64,000 nt of DNA. Source: Raphanus sativus (Eukaryota; Streptophyta; Magnoliopsida; Brassicales; Brassicaceae). Of this stretch, positions 47,234 to 60,721 are shown in pieces. Both the position numbers and the translations under genes were made by a program. The stretch lies in assembly GCF_000801105.2 (NCBI RefSeq), contig NC_079517.1:1116001-1180000 (forward strand), written 5' to 3'. The notes below the pieces were generated by a model. It did not search any database. It was given only the letters and a program-made list of their open reading frames with translations, and was not told where the DNA came from. Numbering within the stretch: position 1 is the stretch's first letter; each line of letters starts with the position of its first letter.

Positions 47234-49998
47234 TTAGAGTCTGATCCATTCAGAGCCGTCGATGAAGGTAAGAGAAATAAAAGGCTTAGCTTCTTCGTCG
47301 GTGAGCTCTCTTGCCCAAGCCACCCTCCCTGCATAGTTTGCTCCTGCTCCCGTGCACTTGTACTGCCCATAGAACACCGTCCTGCATCCACATTTTTGTT
47401 TCTCTTACACTTTCAATTACTTCTTTCTTTACATTTTTATTTATATATTCTGATGATAATGTTTGATGCTCTGTATCTATGCATGCATTCTAGAGCACTA
47501 GAATAGACTATGCACGCCTACCTTAATGGGTTTAAACTTCAATATTTATAAAAGGAATGCACGCGCACACAAAAATTTAATATAAGACAAGAATTAAGTC
47601 GGTTGAAAGATGTCGAGTTGTGTAGTGGTGGGGACAACACTCTAAAATGGATGAGGCAACGAGATCATGTTTTGCAAAGTTGGACTGAAATGTCCAAAGT
47701 TTACATGTTATTATAGTCCGTTAGTTTTTAGTATTTGGAGTAAGTGTTATCTTCGAAGCCCACTGATATGATATAGAGTTTGGTTATAGTATGTAGTTTT
47801 AAAAGAAAAAAATAGTAGTGAAGAGTAAAGTAAACGTACATCTCGCGTGAAGGGTCGCCCCAATTGTACCAGCCTTTAGGGAGGATGATGTTTTCCATAT
47901 AGGTGTAAGCAAATACGACTCTCGAAAAGGGACCCCATGCCCTCCCAAGGTACAAAACTCCTGTCCCTGTCACCTTACACTTCACGAACGAGAATCCTGT
48001 GTCCTCTAGCACACTGCTCCTCCCTTGCGCCGTCACTGCTCCTAGCTTATCCGCTATCGCGTGCACGTGACACCCCTAGTTTAAAACATCACTTCTTAGT
48101 AGTAAAATACCAATCTAAAACTGCTAGTTAAGTCATTTGTAAAAGGGTGGAGAGTGAGCAACATATATAGACCACACTGTGAGTTTACCTCATAGAGAGA
48201 AAGGGCATTGCCAAATATAAAGTCAACAGACCCTTCAATGTAACAGTCTTTGTAATAATGTCTTCCCAAATGGTCATAGAGAGTGTCTTGAGCACCAAGC
48301 ATTTTACACCCGAAGAATGCAGCATTGTCCGCTGACACTCTCAACGCCACCGCTTGTTTTCCAACCGCGCCTGGCAAGGGAACTGGGGTCGTGTTCTGCA
48401 TACAGATAAGACCGCTAAGATGGATTCAAAACTGATCCATCCAAATAGTATGAAAACTATGGTAATGGACCTAATGGTATAGCAAGTTATACCTTGAAAG
48501 TGATGTTCTTGGCGACAAAGAAAGGAGAGTTGACGGCAAACGAGGCAGAGTTGAATGTGCCCATGGGATTGCCTCTTGGGTCATGCGTTTGTGCTGTGTC
48601 TCCCCATTGCACTATTGTATTATCTGCTCCTTCTCCTTCTATTGTTATGAATGCCTTCATTGGAGGGATGTTCACTTTTTCCCTACATCCATTTTCCCCA
48701 ATTTTTTACTATTACAATTATTATTATCGTAATTTTTTTTTTTGACTAAAAAAATTTTGGACAATTTCTCAATTTGTAGGTGTCATCCTTGCTAATCTTC
48801 TCTGTATTGTTACATTGTATAATAATTATTATTTATTTTGTTAAATTCTATTATAAATCTTTGAAGAATAGCTTTAGTAAGAAATAAACAATATAAAACT
48901 ATGGATGGTGATCGTGGAGTGTGTTTGTGTATGTGGACCCATGGTGCTTTATAACTCGATAGTACCCAAAATGTCACTATTAAATTCGATTTGTTAGAGA
49001 TTATATACATAACATAGATAGGAACTCCTCCACCTTTTACATATACTATATTAAAAAAAAATCCGGTTTGACGAGGTGATATAGTATTGATTTTGAGAGA
49101 AAGATTGCTACATTTTTTATTGGCAATACGTGTTTTAAATTCTCTCATTTTCATAATTACTTTTGGCTCATGCAAATGTAAGAAAAGGACGAAGATAAAA
49201 GATATGGCCGGTTTAGAGTGAAAACAAATTGCAAAAATGCAAAATGTATAGAGACAAAATACAGTATCTACCGTTCAGGCTGTTGGAATATATACTTACA
49301 TCCACAGATTGAAAAAAGGAACATAAATCTACAGATGATGTGGTACCAAGTTGGTATTGATCAATTCCAAAATGTACCACTCAGTTTTTTTTATATAAAC
49401 AATATACCTGCAAGATCGACCTAACTAAAGTAACATACTAATAAAAAGACCGACCTAATTAATATTCTGCCGTCTATTCCTCATGTTAAAAATAAAAAGG
49501 AAACTAAGATGAACTGATTAAACAATAATTAAACAGTATATGTTTTGATTAAATACTAATAGTAAATGTACCAAACTGAAGCAACTCATCTAATATATAG
49601 AACTAAAAAAAGGAAGAGAATTGTACTTACTTGTAAACTCCAGCATGAACTTTGATGACGACACGAACAAGATTGATGAGAGGGAGAGAATCAATGGCGT
49701 CTTGGATTTTAGTGAAGTCGCCTTTATTGTGTTTCTTATGGACCGTGAGTGTATACGAAGGGAAGATTTTGTTCTTGGCTGCCTTGAACACCGAGTGCTT
49801 GAGGCTCCCAACGTATCTAACCCATTTCAAGAATTCGTCTTCAGGGTTTTGTGTCTGACTCGTAGAGTTCACAGTCTTCTGGTTTCTTGGTTGTAATCGT
49901 AGACCTTTGGTGTGGCATTGTGTTTGCGCTGAACAAAGCAGGATAATGAGAAGGGAGAAGATTAGAATGGGAGCTTGGGATGAACTGAATTGGGGCAT
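47234..49998 (-). CDS. PME53: Pectinesterase without a pro region
   Basis: Cell-wall enzyme that de-methylesterifies homogalacturonan. Five exons, minus strand: 49631-49998, 48493-48682, 48189-48395, 47840-48075, 47234-47381 (1149 nt, 382 aa; Arabidopsis PME53 about 383). A signal peptide ([20 protein letters not shown]) starts the protein. There is no PMEI pro domain, so it belongs to the short class. Catalytic segments are intact: [39 protein letters not shown] and [13 protein letters not shown], giving the two Asp and the Arg of the active site. Intron 1 is about 950 bp, far longer than the others, and AT-rich. Positional match At5g19730. Confidence 0.94.
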
Positions 49999-51470
49999 CT
50001 ATACGACAAGAATCAATTACAAAATATAAGGTGTCTGTTTTTGTTTTTTAGGTTTGGCCAAAGATACAAAGTACGGCCAATAAATATATATGGCTTATGT
50101 GGGTTTCTCAATATGTATGTGTATATATACATGTGTGAGTGTTTATGTTGTTTAGAGAGGTGGTCGAGTGTTTGGTACTTTGGTAATGGTATTAGGTGAA
50201 AAGAGACAGAAGAGAAAGAGGTCACGGGGCGGTTCCACTCACATCCACGTAGAATGAGAGGTCTAGCAAAATTCCAAATTTAAAATACAAGGAGACTCTA
50301 TTATTTTGTTATAGAAACCCAACCCACGAAGGAAAAAACAAACGATATGTAAAAAAAATTCCAAGCCACATTGATGTGGTACTCGTCTTCTTATTATTTA
50401 TTACACTGCGGAACAAAAAGGTAATCACGAGTTATACCATATGTGAATTCAATTTTATGTAAAGAAAGGACTCTATTACGTCAATGAGAGGTTCCATTAT
50501 GTGTGGAATAGTGAACAACGAAGACTAGAGGAGAGCTGTGTTGAACATGGACAAAATTTAAGAGAGTCCATGAGATGAGATGGAAACTAACACAAATTCC
50601 ATGAAGCTAATATGGACACTAACTTAGGTTCCATCACATCGGATTAACCATTGGAAACTAAGTTGGTTGAAGAAAATTATTTATTTGGGTTTACTAAATA
50701 TTCTGATATTCGTGAATGAAACGTTAAAAACAGTTAGTTTCAGATTTTAAAAATAATAATTAGAATTGTTTAGATGTTACGAAATTTATGAATGTTTCCT
50801 TACAACTTTTTCCAATTGTTGCAATTTTCTAACTTTTTGTAAAATTACAACTTTCTTATAATTACCAGTTTTTTTTTAAATAGTGCTTCCCCATAGAATT
50901 TCATTATTTCAGTAAAAACTTAAAAAGTTTAATATGTCGCTGTACACAATGTTCTCTTCCGTTGTATAGCAGCCACCATCCGAAAACATTTATGAACTAA
51001 AGATAAATTATATAGCAAGGATGAAGCTGGTGATGAGTCCACTGACAGGTGCACATTTAAATTGTACAGAACCGAAAAAGTTTTGTACACACAATTAAAC
51101 TAAAGTGTTAATTTTATTCCATCAATTGATGTTGTCTTTCAGTGCCCGTGACTCTCTCTTATTTCCTTTCTTGTTGGTTTCTGGTGTGACAATACTCTTC
51201 TCGTGAACTGTGGTTTCAATCAATGCTTGTTCATTTATTTATATTTACAAATTAGGAGTTGATCTTGTAGCCATGAAACTCAGATAGAATTCAAAAGAAT
51301 AGCCATATGACTTTCCAACTGAGGTTAATTATAATTTCATTTAAGTAAAAATGACCATGTCCTTACAAAAATTAGCATAGTTGTGTCAAAAGTTTTTCTT
51401 TTTATTCTTGAAAGTGTTTGAGAAATAACCTAGGTTTCAGACCCTTTCAGTGATCATGTTAGTGACCTTT
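49999..51470. promoter_or_regulatory. PME53 upstream region and intergenic DNA
   Basis: The minus-strand PME53 promoter lies in the first few hundred bases (a TATATATTTATTG stretch near 50076-50090). The rest is AT-rich with no recognised gene. Similar phrases such as TTCCAT-GAAGCTAATATGG around 50480-50660 repeat loosely. Confidence 0.45.
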
Positions 51471-51733
51471 TTAGAGCATCATTATCGTACAAATCTTTAA
51501 TGGATTTTTTATTTATTTATTTTTTTCTGTTTTTGTCTGACTCAAAAAAATAATTAAAAAAAATAATTGCGGATCGCCACGTATCAGTGAGGTAACCGTT
51601 AAAAAATTCACCGAAAATGTTTCTTATTTAACGATTTGGACATACGATTTTTGTTATTTAGTGGGTTCCCCCTGTATTTTTTTGCTTAAGAAACCTTTCT
51701 TTTTGTAGGAAACTAGGGATAAAGGTGCTCTTA
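51471..51733. mobile_element. PIF/Harbinger-type MITE with TTA duplication
   Basis: Element 51474-51730 (257 bp): left end GAGCATCATTATCG, right end read inward GAGCACCTTTATCC, both flanked by TTA. Ends match the family at 27386-28016 (GAGCATCCTTATTG) closely. No coding capacity. Confidence 0.75.
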
Positions 51734-52525
51734 TATTTTTAAATCCTTTTACAAAATAAGAGTTTGAGGAAGATGTTCAAAATTTACTCCAAAATTAAAT
51801 GATATAAATGTCAATTCTTTTGTTGTTCTAACTATATATATAAATGTCAATATATTCATAAATTAATTTAGGTTATATATATGCATAGAGAGAGATGAAA
51901 ATAAGATTGTGAAATAGTGTTGAACACGGAGAGTTGTGTTGAACAATGGCAAAAGTTAAGTTAGTTTTGTTCCAATTTAATTATAAAAATATAATTTATA
52001 AAACATAAAATAAGTTACTATTACATTATTTTATATTTAAACGTAAAATCAAAAATCACAATAAATATACAAAATGTAATCTAATAATTTTATATAATTA
52101 TTTTTAATATAATATAATTATCATAGTTAATTTTTTATTTAGATGATAGTGTATAAGATTCGTATATTATATTTTATTTTATTTGTGTTTTTCTATTCAT
52201 TCAAAAATATTATATACAAAATTATACTTAATATGAAAAGATGAAGTGTTTTATAAATACTTACACACATATAATAAGAGTAATTCGAGTTTTGAATTCT
52301 TATTTGGATTTCATTAACCAGCCGGTTACACACATTTTTTCTTCTAGAGTAGCATACAGTACAAATAAATATGACAAAGTTACATGGGATGAAAAATATG
52401 AATAAAATTCTTTTGTTTTCGTTCACATTGAGTTTTAAAAGCTATCAAAATATACACCCCAAAAGGAACCGATCATTCCAAGTCAAAAAAGAATAAAAGA
52501 AAAAACGCAAACCATTCGATTAGAG
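51734..52525. other. AT-rich intergenic DNA and DTX52 3' flank
   Basis: Nothing recognised apart from the probable 3' UTR of the MATE gene at the right end. Confidence 0.5.
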
Positions 52526-54052
52526 TCAATCAGCAGCGACCGTGACAACGTAAACGAATGGTTCCGTAAGGTCATCACCGTTACCTTGCGCTGTAATCAC
52601 CACATCGACGCCTTCACTGCACGTTAGCTTTCTGGCTCTCTTCGCTTCTCCCTCCCAGTCTGTAGTAGCCACAACATAAAGCATCATAGCAGCACAGCAT
52701 ATCTGAGCCGCGAAAAGACCTATCCAAAGCCCACAAAATCCATACGCGGCCCAAAACGTTAGCCCAACCGCTACAGGCGTTCCAACGAGATAAAACGCTC
52801 CTAGGTTTATGTTGGCAGCTTTGGACGGCCGTGCCGTGCCTCTGACGACACCGCAACCTACTGTTTGCGGGCAGTTACCGAGCTCGCAGAGCCCTAGAAT
52901 AGGCAGGGCAGCCGCTGTTAACTTGATGATGTCAATGTCGTTTGTGAAGATCCGTCCCCATACGTCGCTTACTCCCCAAGCAAACGCAGAGGCAGTCATG
53001 CCCATTACCCCGGCGAAACAAACGGCAATGATGGCTGATAACCTAGCCGTTTCGGGTCGGTTTGACCCTAGTTCGTTGCCTACGCGGGTGGAGACGGCGA
53101 ACCCTAGAGACGATGGGAAAATGTAAAGCAACGACGTCGTTTGGATGAGAATACCCATCGCTGCAACTGGTGTTTTAGGGTTTACGAGTAAGCCACAAAG
53201 AACGGTCATTATCTCGTACCACCACCACTCTAGGCATACGCCTACGCAGCTAGGTATCGCGAGACTGATCAGTGGGACCCAGTCTTTGAAACATTCTGAG
53301 CTGGGGCGAGTCCACGTTGGCTCGTGTAGACCTTTGACCGAAACGTGGACCACAAGGAACACAACGACAAAGAGATTTGAAGCGGCTGCAGCCATTGAAA
53401 CACCGACGAAACCCAATCCCATGTAAGAAACGAGGAGAAAGTTGATGGGTATGTGGAAGATGGTGCCGGCTAGTGTTGCGATCGTTAATGGGCTTGTGAT
53501 TCCTTGTGCTCGAAGGTATATGCGAAGAGGATGAAGAAAAGAGTTGGTGAGCAAGTCAGGAATAGAGCATAGGATATATGTTTGAGCCAACGATGAAATA
53601 CTTGGATCTTGATGGAGAGAGATCATGATCTTTCCCAAGTTGAGCCACAGAGTGACGATCACAAGCGAACTGGTGAGCAAGAAAAGCACGGTTCTCTGAA
53701 GAGTTAGTGAGAGGAGTTTTGGCTTGCCGGCTCCAAAGGCTTGAGAGCAGAGTGGGTCCATGCCGAGTGCAAGGCCTGCGAGGACTGAGTATCCAGTGAT
53801 GTTGGCGAAGGCAATGGCCAAGGAGCCACCAGCGAGCTCTAGTTCACCGATATGACCGAGAAAGAGCATGGAGATGGCTGAGCGAGCGTAGAGGATGAGA
53901 GCGGCCAGGATTGTTGGAAAGGCTAAGGAGAAGAGAGACTTTGCCTCAGCTTTAAGCTCAGAGATTGGTGGGAACGTTTTGGTTGGGTTTTGCTTTTCTA
54001 GGTCTATCTTCGATAGAAGATTTGTTTGACTGTTGATGTTCGCGGTTTCCAT
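52526..54052 (-). CDS. DTX52: MATE-family transporter (DTX/ABS3-like clade)
   Basis: Multidrug-and-toxin-extrusion type antiporter; the ABS3-like clade acts on endomembranes and affects growth and senescence. Intronless, 508 aa from ATG 54052 (METANINSQTNLLSKIDLEK); the frame continues upstream only to a TTG at 54076. About twelve hydrophobic helices in two six-helix halves are visible, for example SLAFPTILAALILYARSAIS, ITGYSVLAGLALGMDPLCSQ, LGFAVSTRVGNELGSNRP and FYLVGTPVAVGLTFWAAYGF. The conserved family phrases GMDPLCSQAFGAG and STRVGNELG are intact. A soluble C-terminal tail follows. Positional match At5g19700. Confidence 0.94.
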   Translation of the reverse strand: METANINSQTNLLSKIDLEKQNPTKTFPPISELKAEAKSLFSLAFPTILAALILYARSAISMLFLGHIGELELAGGSLAIAFANITGYSVLAGLALGMDPLCSQAFGAGKPKLLSLTLQRTVLFLLTSSLVIVTLWLNLGKIMISLHQDPSISSLAQTYILCSIPDLLTNSFLHPLRIYLRAQGITSPLTIATLAGTIFHIPINFLLVSYMGLGFVGVSMAAAASNLFVVVFLVVHVSVKGLHEPTWTRPSSECFKDWVPLISLAIPSCVGVCLEWWWYEIMTVLCGLLVNPKTPVAAMGILIQTTSLLYIFPSSLGFAVSTRVGNELGSNRPETARLSAIIAVCFAGVMGMTASAFAWGVSDVWGRIFTNDIDIIKLTAAALPILGLCELGNCPQTVGCGVVRGTARPSKAANINLGAFYLVGTPVAVGLTFWAAYGFCGLWIGLFAAQICCAAMMLYVVATTDWEGEAKRARKLTCSEGVDVVITAQGNGDDLTEPFVYVVTVAAD

Positions 54053-54180
54053 TGTACTCTTTGGAATGAAACACAATGACAGATTTTTAGAATATTAGTA
54101 GATACGATTATGTTGAACAAAAAAAAAAAAAGTAGATACGATTATTTGCCGATATGTCTAAAGCATAGAGCTTATCCGGT

Positions 54181-54188
54181 TATATATA
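54181..54188 (-). promoter_or_regulatory. TATA box of DTX52
   Basis: TATATATA, 129 bp upstream of the DTX52 start codon on the minus strand. Confidence 0.4.
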
Positions 54189-54803
54189 CATTCCAGTAGA
54201 CCTAACTGGGTGTCACGTCACCAATTCCAGGAATGCTAACGATCTTCAAATCATGGATTTTATTGTATTATTACAATATATAAGTCAAATATTTATTTAA
54301 AGGAGGGACTTCGGTTTAGTTTTCTTAGAGCATGTCTGAGATTCAAGAAAATTTCTCAAAGAAATAGAATGTAAACACTTGTCTGTAATTCTGTGCAATT
54401 AAATTTTGGTTTATCTCTTAAAAGTGAACAAGCTTTGAAGATGCGCATATTTCATAAGAGCATTTTCATTGGTAGATACTTTTATAGATATATTAAAATA
54501 ATTAAGGAAAAGGAAAGAAATCAAGAAATTAAAGATAAGATTCTATCAAGTGAGATATATATTGACTGTAATGGTAAATCTAAAAGGAATTATAAATAGA
54601 ACAAAGATGGATAGAGTAAAATGAATGACATGTAGTAGAATATAAAATATATTATTCCATTTTTTTCCTTATCAAATTTTCAATGGAATATTTTGCTTAG
54701 CATTTTTTGGAACTAGGTGTTTTCCTGCACCATGTGCAGTAAAAAAATTTTAAAATATTTTTTTAACCGATAAATATAAATTATATTTAACTTTTTATTA
54801 ATA

Positions 54804-54832
54804 CTAGGTGATTTTCCCGTACTCATGCACGG
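54804..54832 (-). mobile_element. Helitron 3' terminus (first of three in the same orientation)
   Basis: Read on the minus strand: hairpin CCCGTGCATGAGTACGGG, then AAAATCACCTAG and T. This is a complete Helitron 3' end; the 5' end, expected to the right, was not located. Confidence 0.78.
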
Positions 54833-55756
54833 GTATAAATATTTTTTGCATTTTGAGTTTTAAGTATATAAAAACCAAATAAGTTTTGTTAATTGCATTT
54901 ATTTCAATTTATTGTAACTTGTAAGTATATTTTGGTATTTCTTATAATGATTTATATGTTGTTTTTTGGAAAAATAAAATAGTATCATATTATCTAAATT
55001 TAGTTTGGATAAATTGGCAATCATAATTTTACTTTTTAATCATTTAATTGGTTATTTAATTTAAAATTAGTTGTAACATAAAAGGGTTATGATAGGATCA
55101 GATGATAGTTTCACAAAAAAGGATCAGATGATCAGTATATGTTCCATAGTCAACTTGTATTATTTAAATCTTTTTCTTTTATATATATATATATATATAA
55201 ATTAAAATTTAAACAAAATATTTAAATGTGGTAAACTTTAGTTTTTAAACTAAAATGTTTTATTTTTATCATTAATAAAGCCGAAACTAAATAAATACAA
55301 TTATAAAAAAGGTAAACTAAAAATTGAAATATTAACAATTGCATTATGCATAATATTTTAGGCCATTTAAAATATCAGTGTACTAATTATTTTGAGAACT
55401 AAAGTGATCATGAAACGTCAGAAACTAATTTTCAGATAGTATAACTGTTTAAGAAAGTTTTTTTAAAATATTATTTTCTTGTAAAATAAATATATTAAAT
55501 AACTGTTTACAAATGTTTTGAATCACGTTCATATATAGGTGTTCAATATTTTATTTTATGTATATTTCCTTTTTAAATAATTTAGAAAACAATATTAAAA
55601 AGGAAACTAAAGCTTAATCTAATAATTTAGAATACTATTATGTAAATAGGAAAAACTAAATAACAATTTAATGAAGATTATCTATAATAAATAGGAAACT
55701 AAATAATTTAATTTAAAATACTATTATGAAAAAGGAAAAATAAAAATCTTAATAAT

Positions 55757-55784
55757 TAGGTGATTTTTCCGTGCTCATGCACGG
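55757..55784 (-). mobile_element. Helitron 3' terminus, degenerate (second)
   Basis: Minus-strand hairpin CCGTGCATGAGCACGG followed by AAAAATCACCTAATT. The stem is perfect but the CTAG end has decayed to CTAA, still fitting CTRR. Confidence 0.65.
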
Positions 55785-56112
55785 AAAATAAATATTTATA
55801 AAATAAATATAATATAATAGTTGATTGCTATATATTTTAATTTTAAATTTAATTTATAACTTTTATGCATAATTTATATTAATAATAATATTGCATTACT
55901 TTAATTAGACATATGATTTTAGATATGTTATATCTAGTCGATTTAGTTATCATTTAGGTATATTCTTGAATATTTTATAATGATTATATTTTGATCAAAT
56001 GAGTCTAACTACTATAAGATGGTTTCTTAATTTTGTATAGGAGCAAGTGACAGACCATTTCAAGAGGATGAAACCAATCGCCAATAAGATTTTAAACATA
56101 CTCATCAACAAT

Positions 56113-56140
56113 CTAGGTGATTTTTCCGTACTCATACACA
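56113..56140 (-). mobile_element. Helitron 3' terminus (third)
   Basis: Minus-strand sequence CTGTGTATGAGTACGG then AAAAATCACCTAG. The stem is imperfect but the terminal 13 bases match the first copy. Confidence 0.65.
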
Positions 56141-58499
56141 GATATAAATATTTATAATGTAAATATATTGTAATAATTTATTAATAGTTTAATTTTAATT
56201 TCGATTATTCTATAATTTTTTTTTGTTTTACTTAGATGTGTGATTTTGGATATGTAATATATGATTAGTTTGATTATCACTTTAGTATATTAGATATCAT
56301 CAAATTCTTCAAATTCAACCATGGTATTTTTTATTCTAAATATATTAAATTTATGAATAATTTGTAATTTTAATTTGGATTGATTTTTCCCTTAGATATG
56401 TATATATATTTTAGTAATAATATTATATATATTTTTGAAAATCAAATAAAGAACTTAAGTGTTGGTTTATTCAGAATACATAAATAAAAATAGCAATAAT
56501 ATTTTGAAATCTCATATATATATATGTTTTACCAAATAAATAAACTGTAACAATTAGTTAGTAATTTATTTTTATTTATTGGTATGGTTTGAAGCATCCT
56601 TTAATTTATATGTATAAAATAATAAACATTACTATAAAATAATATGTTCTTTATTTTACGTTTGATTTTATATATAATAAAATTGATTAGTCTAATTACT
56701 CATTTTGTGGATAGGGTGACATATATTCTTTTATATTAAAGTATAATTATTTTTATTTTTATTAATCCAGTTAGATTGTTTATCGCTTCAACTCAGTTTT
56801 TCATCTTAAATGTGTAAATATATTTTTTTGTAATATTTATAACAATTTTTTATTTTTTATTCTTAAAATATTTTAAAAATAAAGAAATAATCAGTAGAAA
56901 GTTGCATAAAAATGACGGATACATTTTTTAATCTCAAAACGCATATTGGTATTTATAATAACTAAAATATTTTGTAAGTTCTAAGTAATATTATAACTTA
57001 GATTTATAAAATTAAACTGAAAATATATTCTTGAATATAATAATTCAGATTTTCTTATGTACTTTTATCATAGGTATATTGGATTGTACAAATATAAGGG
57101 AAAAGGGAAAAAAGTAAACTATATATTAAGTAAAACATAAATTTTTAATTGTGGCAAAATATAATATTTTAGTTTATTAAAAATTTTAGGATTATATAAT
57201 TTTAAATTTTTTTTTTGTAATTTCTTGTTCAAAATATGCTTGTGATGAAATTATTTATCATAAAAATATCAATTAACGTTTTAAAAATAAATATCAGTTC
57301 TTTTAATTTTTCTTGAGAAATTATTTTATATAAGTAAAATAAAATTATAGACATTTTTAGGTTTTTAATTATAAAATATTAATAGTCAATAAATATTATA
57401 ATAATGAATAAACCATTTTAATAATACTAATTAAAATATTATTATTTACCTATAGGTATATTGGTTTATCTAATCAATTTTTATGTAATTATTTGAGAAA
57501 ATATAAAGACATAAGGAAAATATTTTTATTACTTTGGAAATATTTTTATATTGGTTAAGGTTATGTTTTAAAGGAAATATCTATTTTTCTAAATATCAAA
57601 ATTATTTTTGTTAACTTTCCTTTTTATGAAATCATATTATATATAAATATATTCTCTTGTTTTAAATTCGTTTTTTTTTAATTTAAAGATGTTTTTAACT
57701 ATATATGTTAATAAAGAGGAAATTTCTAATTAACAGAAATTATTTAAAAAAGGGAAATCAATTTTAATATAGTAATTATATATAATATTTTTGATTCATT
57801 AAGGGTGTGATCGTAATCAACCATTGCGAGAGTTAACATGAGCGCGACACATAGTAAACTGACTTCTCAAATAATATTATAGAGATTATAAATTTTCTTT
57901 TTCTTATCAATATTTTAATATAAATTTGATTTAACTGAACATTAAAATAAGATAAAACAATTTGTTTATTTTGAATTATATTTAAAAATGTGCATGTATA
58001 TATTTAAAATTATAATCTTAGGTAAATTTTTCTATCTATTTATTTTAATTAAATATGTAAAATTGCATAATTGTCAAAAATTAAATAAAACAATATTTAT
58101 AAAATCTGTAGATATATATAAGAAACTGATGATTTTACGATTTAATTTGATTTTATGATTTAATTTTTATAATTTTCTAAAAATATGTATATATTTTTGA
58201 AATATTTTTAATTTAAATGATATTTCGAAATTTGAAATGCCATAATTGAATATATTTATTTTAATGATGATTTATGACTTATTACCATATTTTTAAAAAG
58301 TCCAAAAATATAAATCGACAATAAATGTAATATATGAGTTATTACCATATTTTAAAAATTTACCAAAAATATAAATTAACATTAAATATAATTGTCCATG
58401 TCATATTAATTTATAAGACATGTCATCAATTTTAGTAGCCATGTCATATTATTTTTGTGAAAATGATTGTAGAAAATACCTGTGGAAAAATTACTTCTC

Positions 58500-60600
58500 A
58501 AATATAGTCTAGGGGATATGTGGAATGATTATTCCGTTACCTTCGAGATAAAATGGTAATTTTTTATAGAATTCATCCATATCATTCCATTCTAAAATAA
58601 GTAATATAATTACAACCATAAGATTCATTAGAAACTCTTTCTACACATGTTTATCTATAAAGAATCCATTTTTTTACTTACTAAAATTTAATTAAATGTG
58701 TGATGAAAGAAATTCAAAGTTATTTGTTGTGCATTTCTTTTTCAAATCTCCGTCTTATCTACGGTTTTCCAGTGTTTTAACTATCTGTTTCGTATGACAA
58801 ATTTTTTAAATATCTTTCACCAAAAAAGTAAAAATTTCTAGTGTACTTTTTAGTTTTTTACTAGTGCAGATTAAATTAACTTAATATTAAATTTGAAATG
58901 TTATATATCATCTTAAAAGGTGAATATTAAAAATTAGATGCTAGATGTGATTCAATGATCAAATTTGAATCTTAAATTATACTCTTTTGTCATTTCAAAG
59001 CTATACTTAACTACAATTTAGTATGGATGAATCCTTTTATGACACATGTTTTTTCTTGTGCACCCCTTTTGTGACACATGTAAATTAGGGGTGTTTGTAT
59101 TAGAAATTTTATGTTTATTTCTCTGCCCCTTAGAATGGTTCTAGAGGTGTTTGTGTTCGATCCTTCATGTAAACATTCGAACAAATTAATGGATCCGACT
59201 ACTTTCTAATTAACTTTGAAACGCTATAATGTTGCTACCACACACTACACGGCATGAGGAGCACTTGCATATGATATGAGTACTGGCCTAACGAATCAAA
59301 CTTACCGTAGCTAACTCCAAGATCCTTAATCATACTTCGAGTAAGATCACTTATCGTCATCACCCCAAGAATACTCCTTAATTATAGGGAAAACACTAGC
59401 GTTTTAGACTTTTTTCACACCTTTATCTTATTCACATATTTCATGAACATTTGATCAATTTCACTAGCTTGACTTTGTTGAAAAGAAATCATAAAGCAAT
59501 AAGAACCCAAATGAGAATATTCAACTTTAATTACAACAACGACTCTTGAAAGTTATTTATTAATCAATTGGTACAAACGACAATTAAAAATAACAGTAGG
59601 TAAGTGAAACCTCCCTTAACTTGTTCTACCATAAAATAGCCACACCTGGCTAAGTACGTCGTGGGTTTGTTCTTTTTTGGCTTCCGACTAAGTCTCGTGC
59701 CCAAAATTCTAACTTACGCATCAGAATCACATCATCACTTTCACTTCGAGGCTTAACGTGTTTGTTTCTCATTTGCATGAAGATTTCTCCAACAGTGAAC
59801 GAACCCTGCCCTTTTTACAAAAAAAAAACAGTGAAACGAACCCATAAACGCCAAACAATGTATGTTTACTTTGTTTAATATAGTTAATAATACTAGTATG
59901 TACTTTATTACTTATGATTTCATTAAGATTTTAGAAAAATAAAATTAGTATTAAATAAATTATTTTTAAAATCTGTTTTTTTGTTAATTGAAAAAGTAAA
60001 ATTTCTACAAACTATTAAATAATTTTAAAATTGTTTTTAACATTAAATAGTTTTTAAAATTAGTTGTTTCAAACTTCATTTTTTTTCTTGGTACTTATAT
60101 TTTTAATCATTACATATTTAAACACATAGCACAATATTATAAAAAAGTTACTATCAAATAATATTTTGCAGTTATCTTTTAGTTATTATTTTAAAAATAG
60201 AAAATTACTAAATAATTAATTTTTAACAAAATTTGTTTTGGTTATTAACTTAGTATATATACTTTTAATTATGAGGTATATTAGCACAAGTCGTCATGTG
60301 TCGCCATCATATTAATTATCAAATTTGAAGAACCAAACAACTTTTAAGAAAAAAATATTAAACAAAAATAAATTATAAAATGCAACAAGTACAATAAATT
60401 ATTTAATAAAAATCATGAATAAAAACTATTTAAATAAATAAATAAAACTCATCTATGTACCATGATTATAAAATACAAGTTTGACTTGAACTTATGTATG
60501 AAAATAATTTTTTAATTTAAAATAAATCTCACAAAACATATGCAAATCAATCATAAAATTATAATCAAATGATTATTATTTTATGTTCTTTATTAAATTA
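58500..60600. other. Gene-free, less AT-rich intergenic DNA
   Basis: The part from 59000 to 59830 has near-normal base composition but no reading frame above 60 codons. It may be an old gene or transposon remnant that I cannot identify. Confidence 0.4.
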
Positions 60601-60615
60601 AACATCAAACAAAAT

Positions 60616-60644
60616 CCGTTGCAACGCAACGGACTCTTATCTAG
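60616..60644 (+). mobile_element. Helitron 3' terminus (plus strand)
   Basis: Hairpin CCGTTGCAACGCAACGG followed by ACTCTTATCTAG and T. Different hairpin sequence from the other copies, so another Helitron family. Its 5' end is not located. Confidence 0.7.
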
Positions 60645-60721
60645 TTACTTATAAAGTCAAATTAACAAAGCAATTTAATCTTCTAAACTGAAAAAAGGAA
60701 GAGTAAGCTTTTTAATACAAA

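Larger units (their letters stand above)
54833..58500. other. AT-rich Helitron-derived and unclassified repeat DNA
   Basis: Very AT-rich DNA to the right of, and between, the three Helitron termini. ORFs of 60 codons or more are absent. The bodies of the three elements presumably occupy part of it. Confidence 0.5.

Noticed and set aside
54331..54720. Possible TTA-flanked MITE starting TTAGAGCATGTCTGAG or TAAGAGCATTTTCATTGG
   Set aside because: No convincing matching right end; AAATTTTCAATGGAATATTTTGC is only a weak partner.
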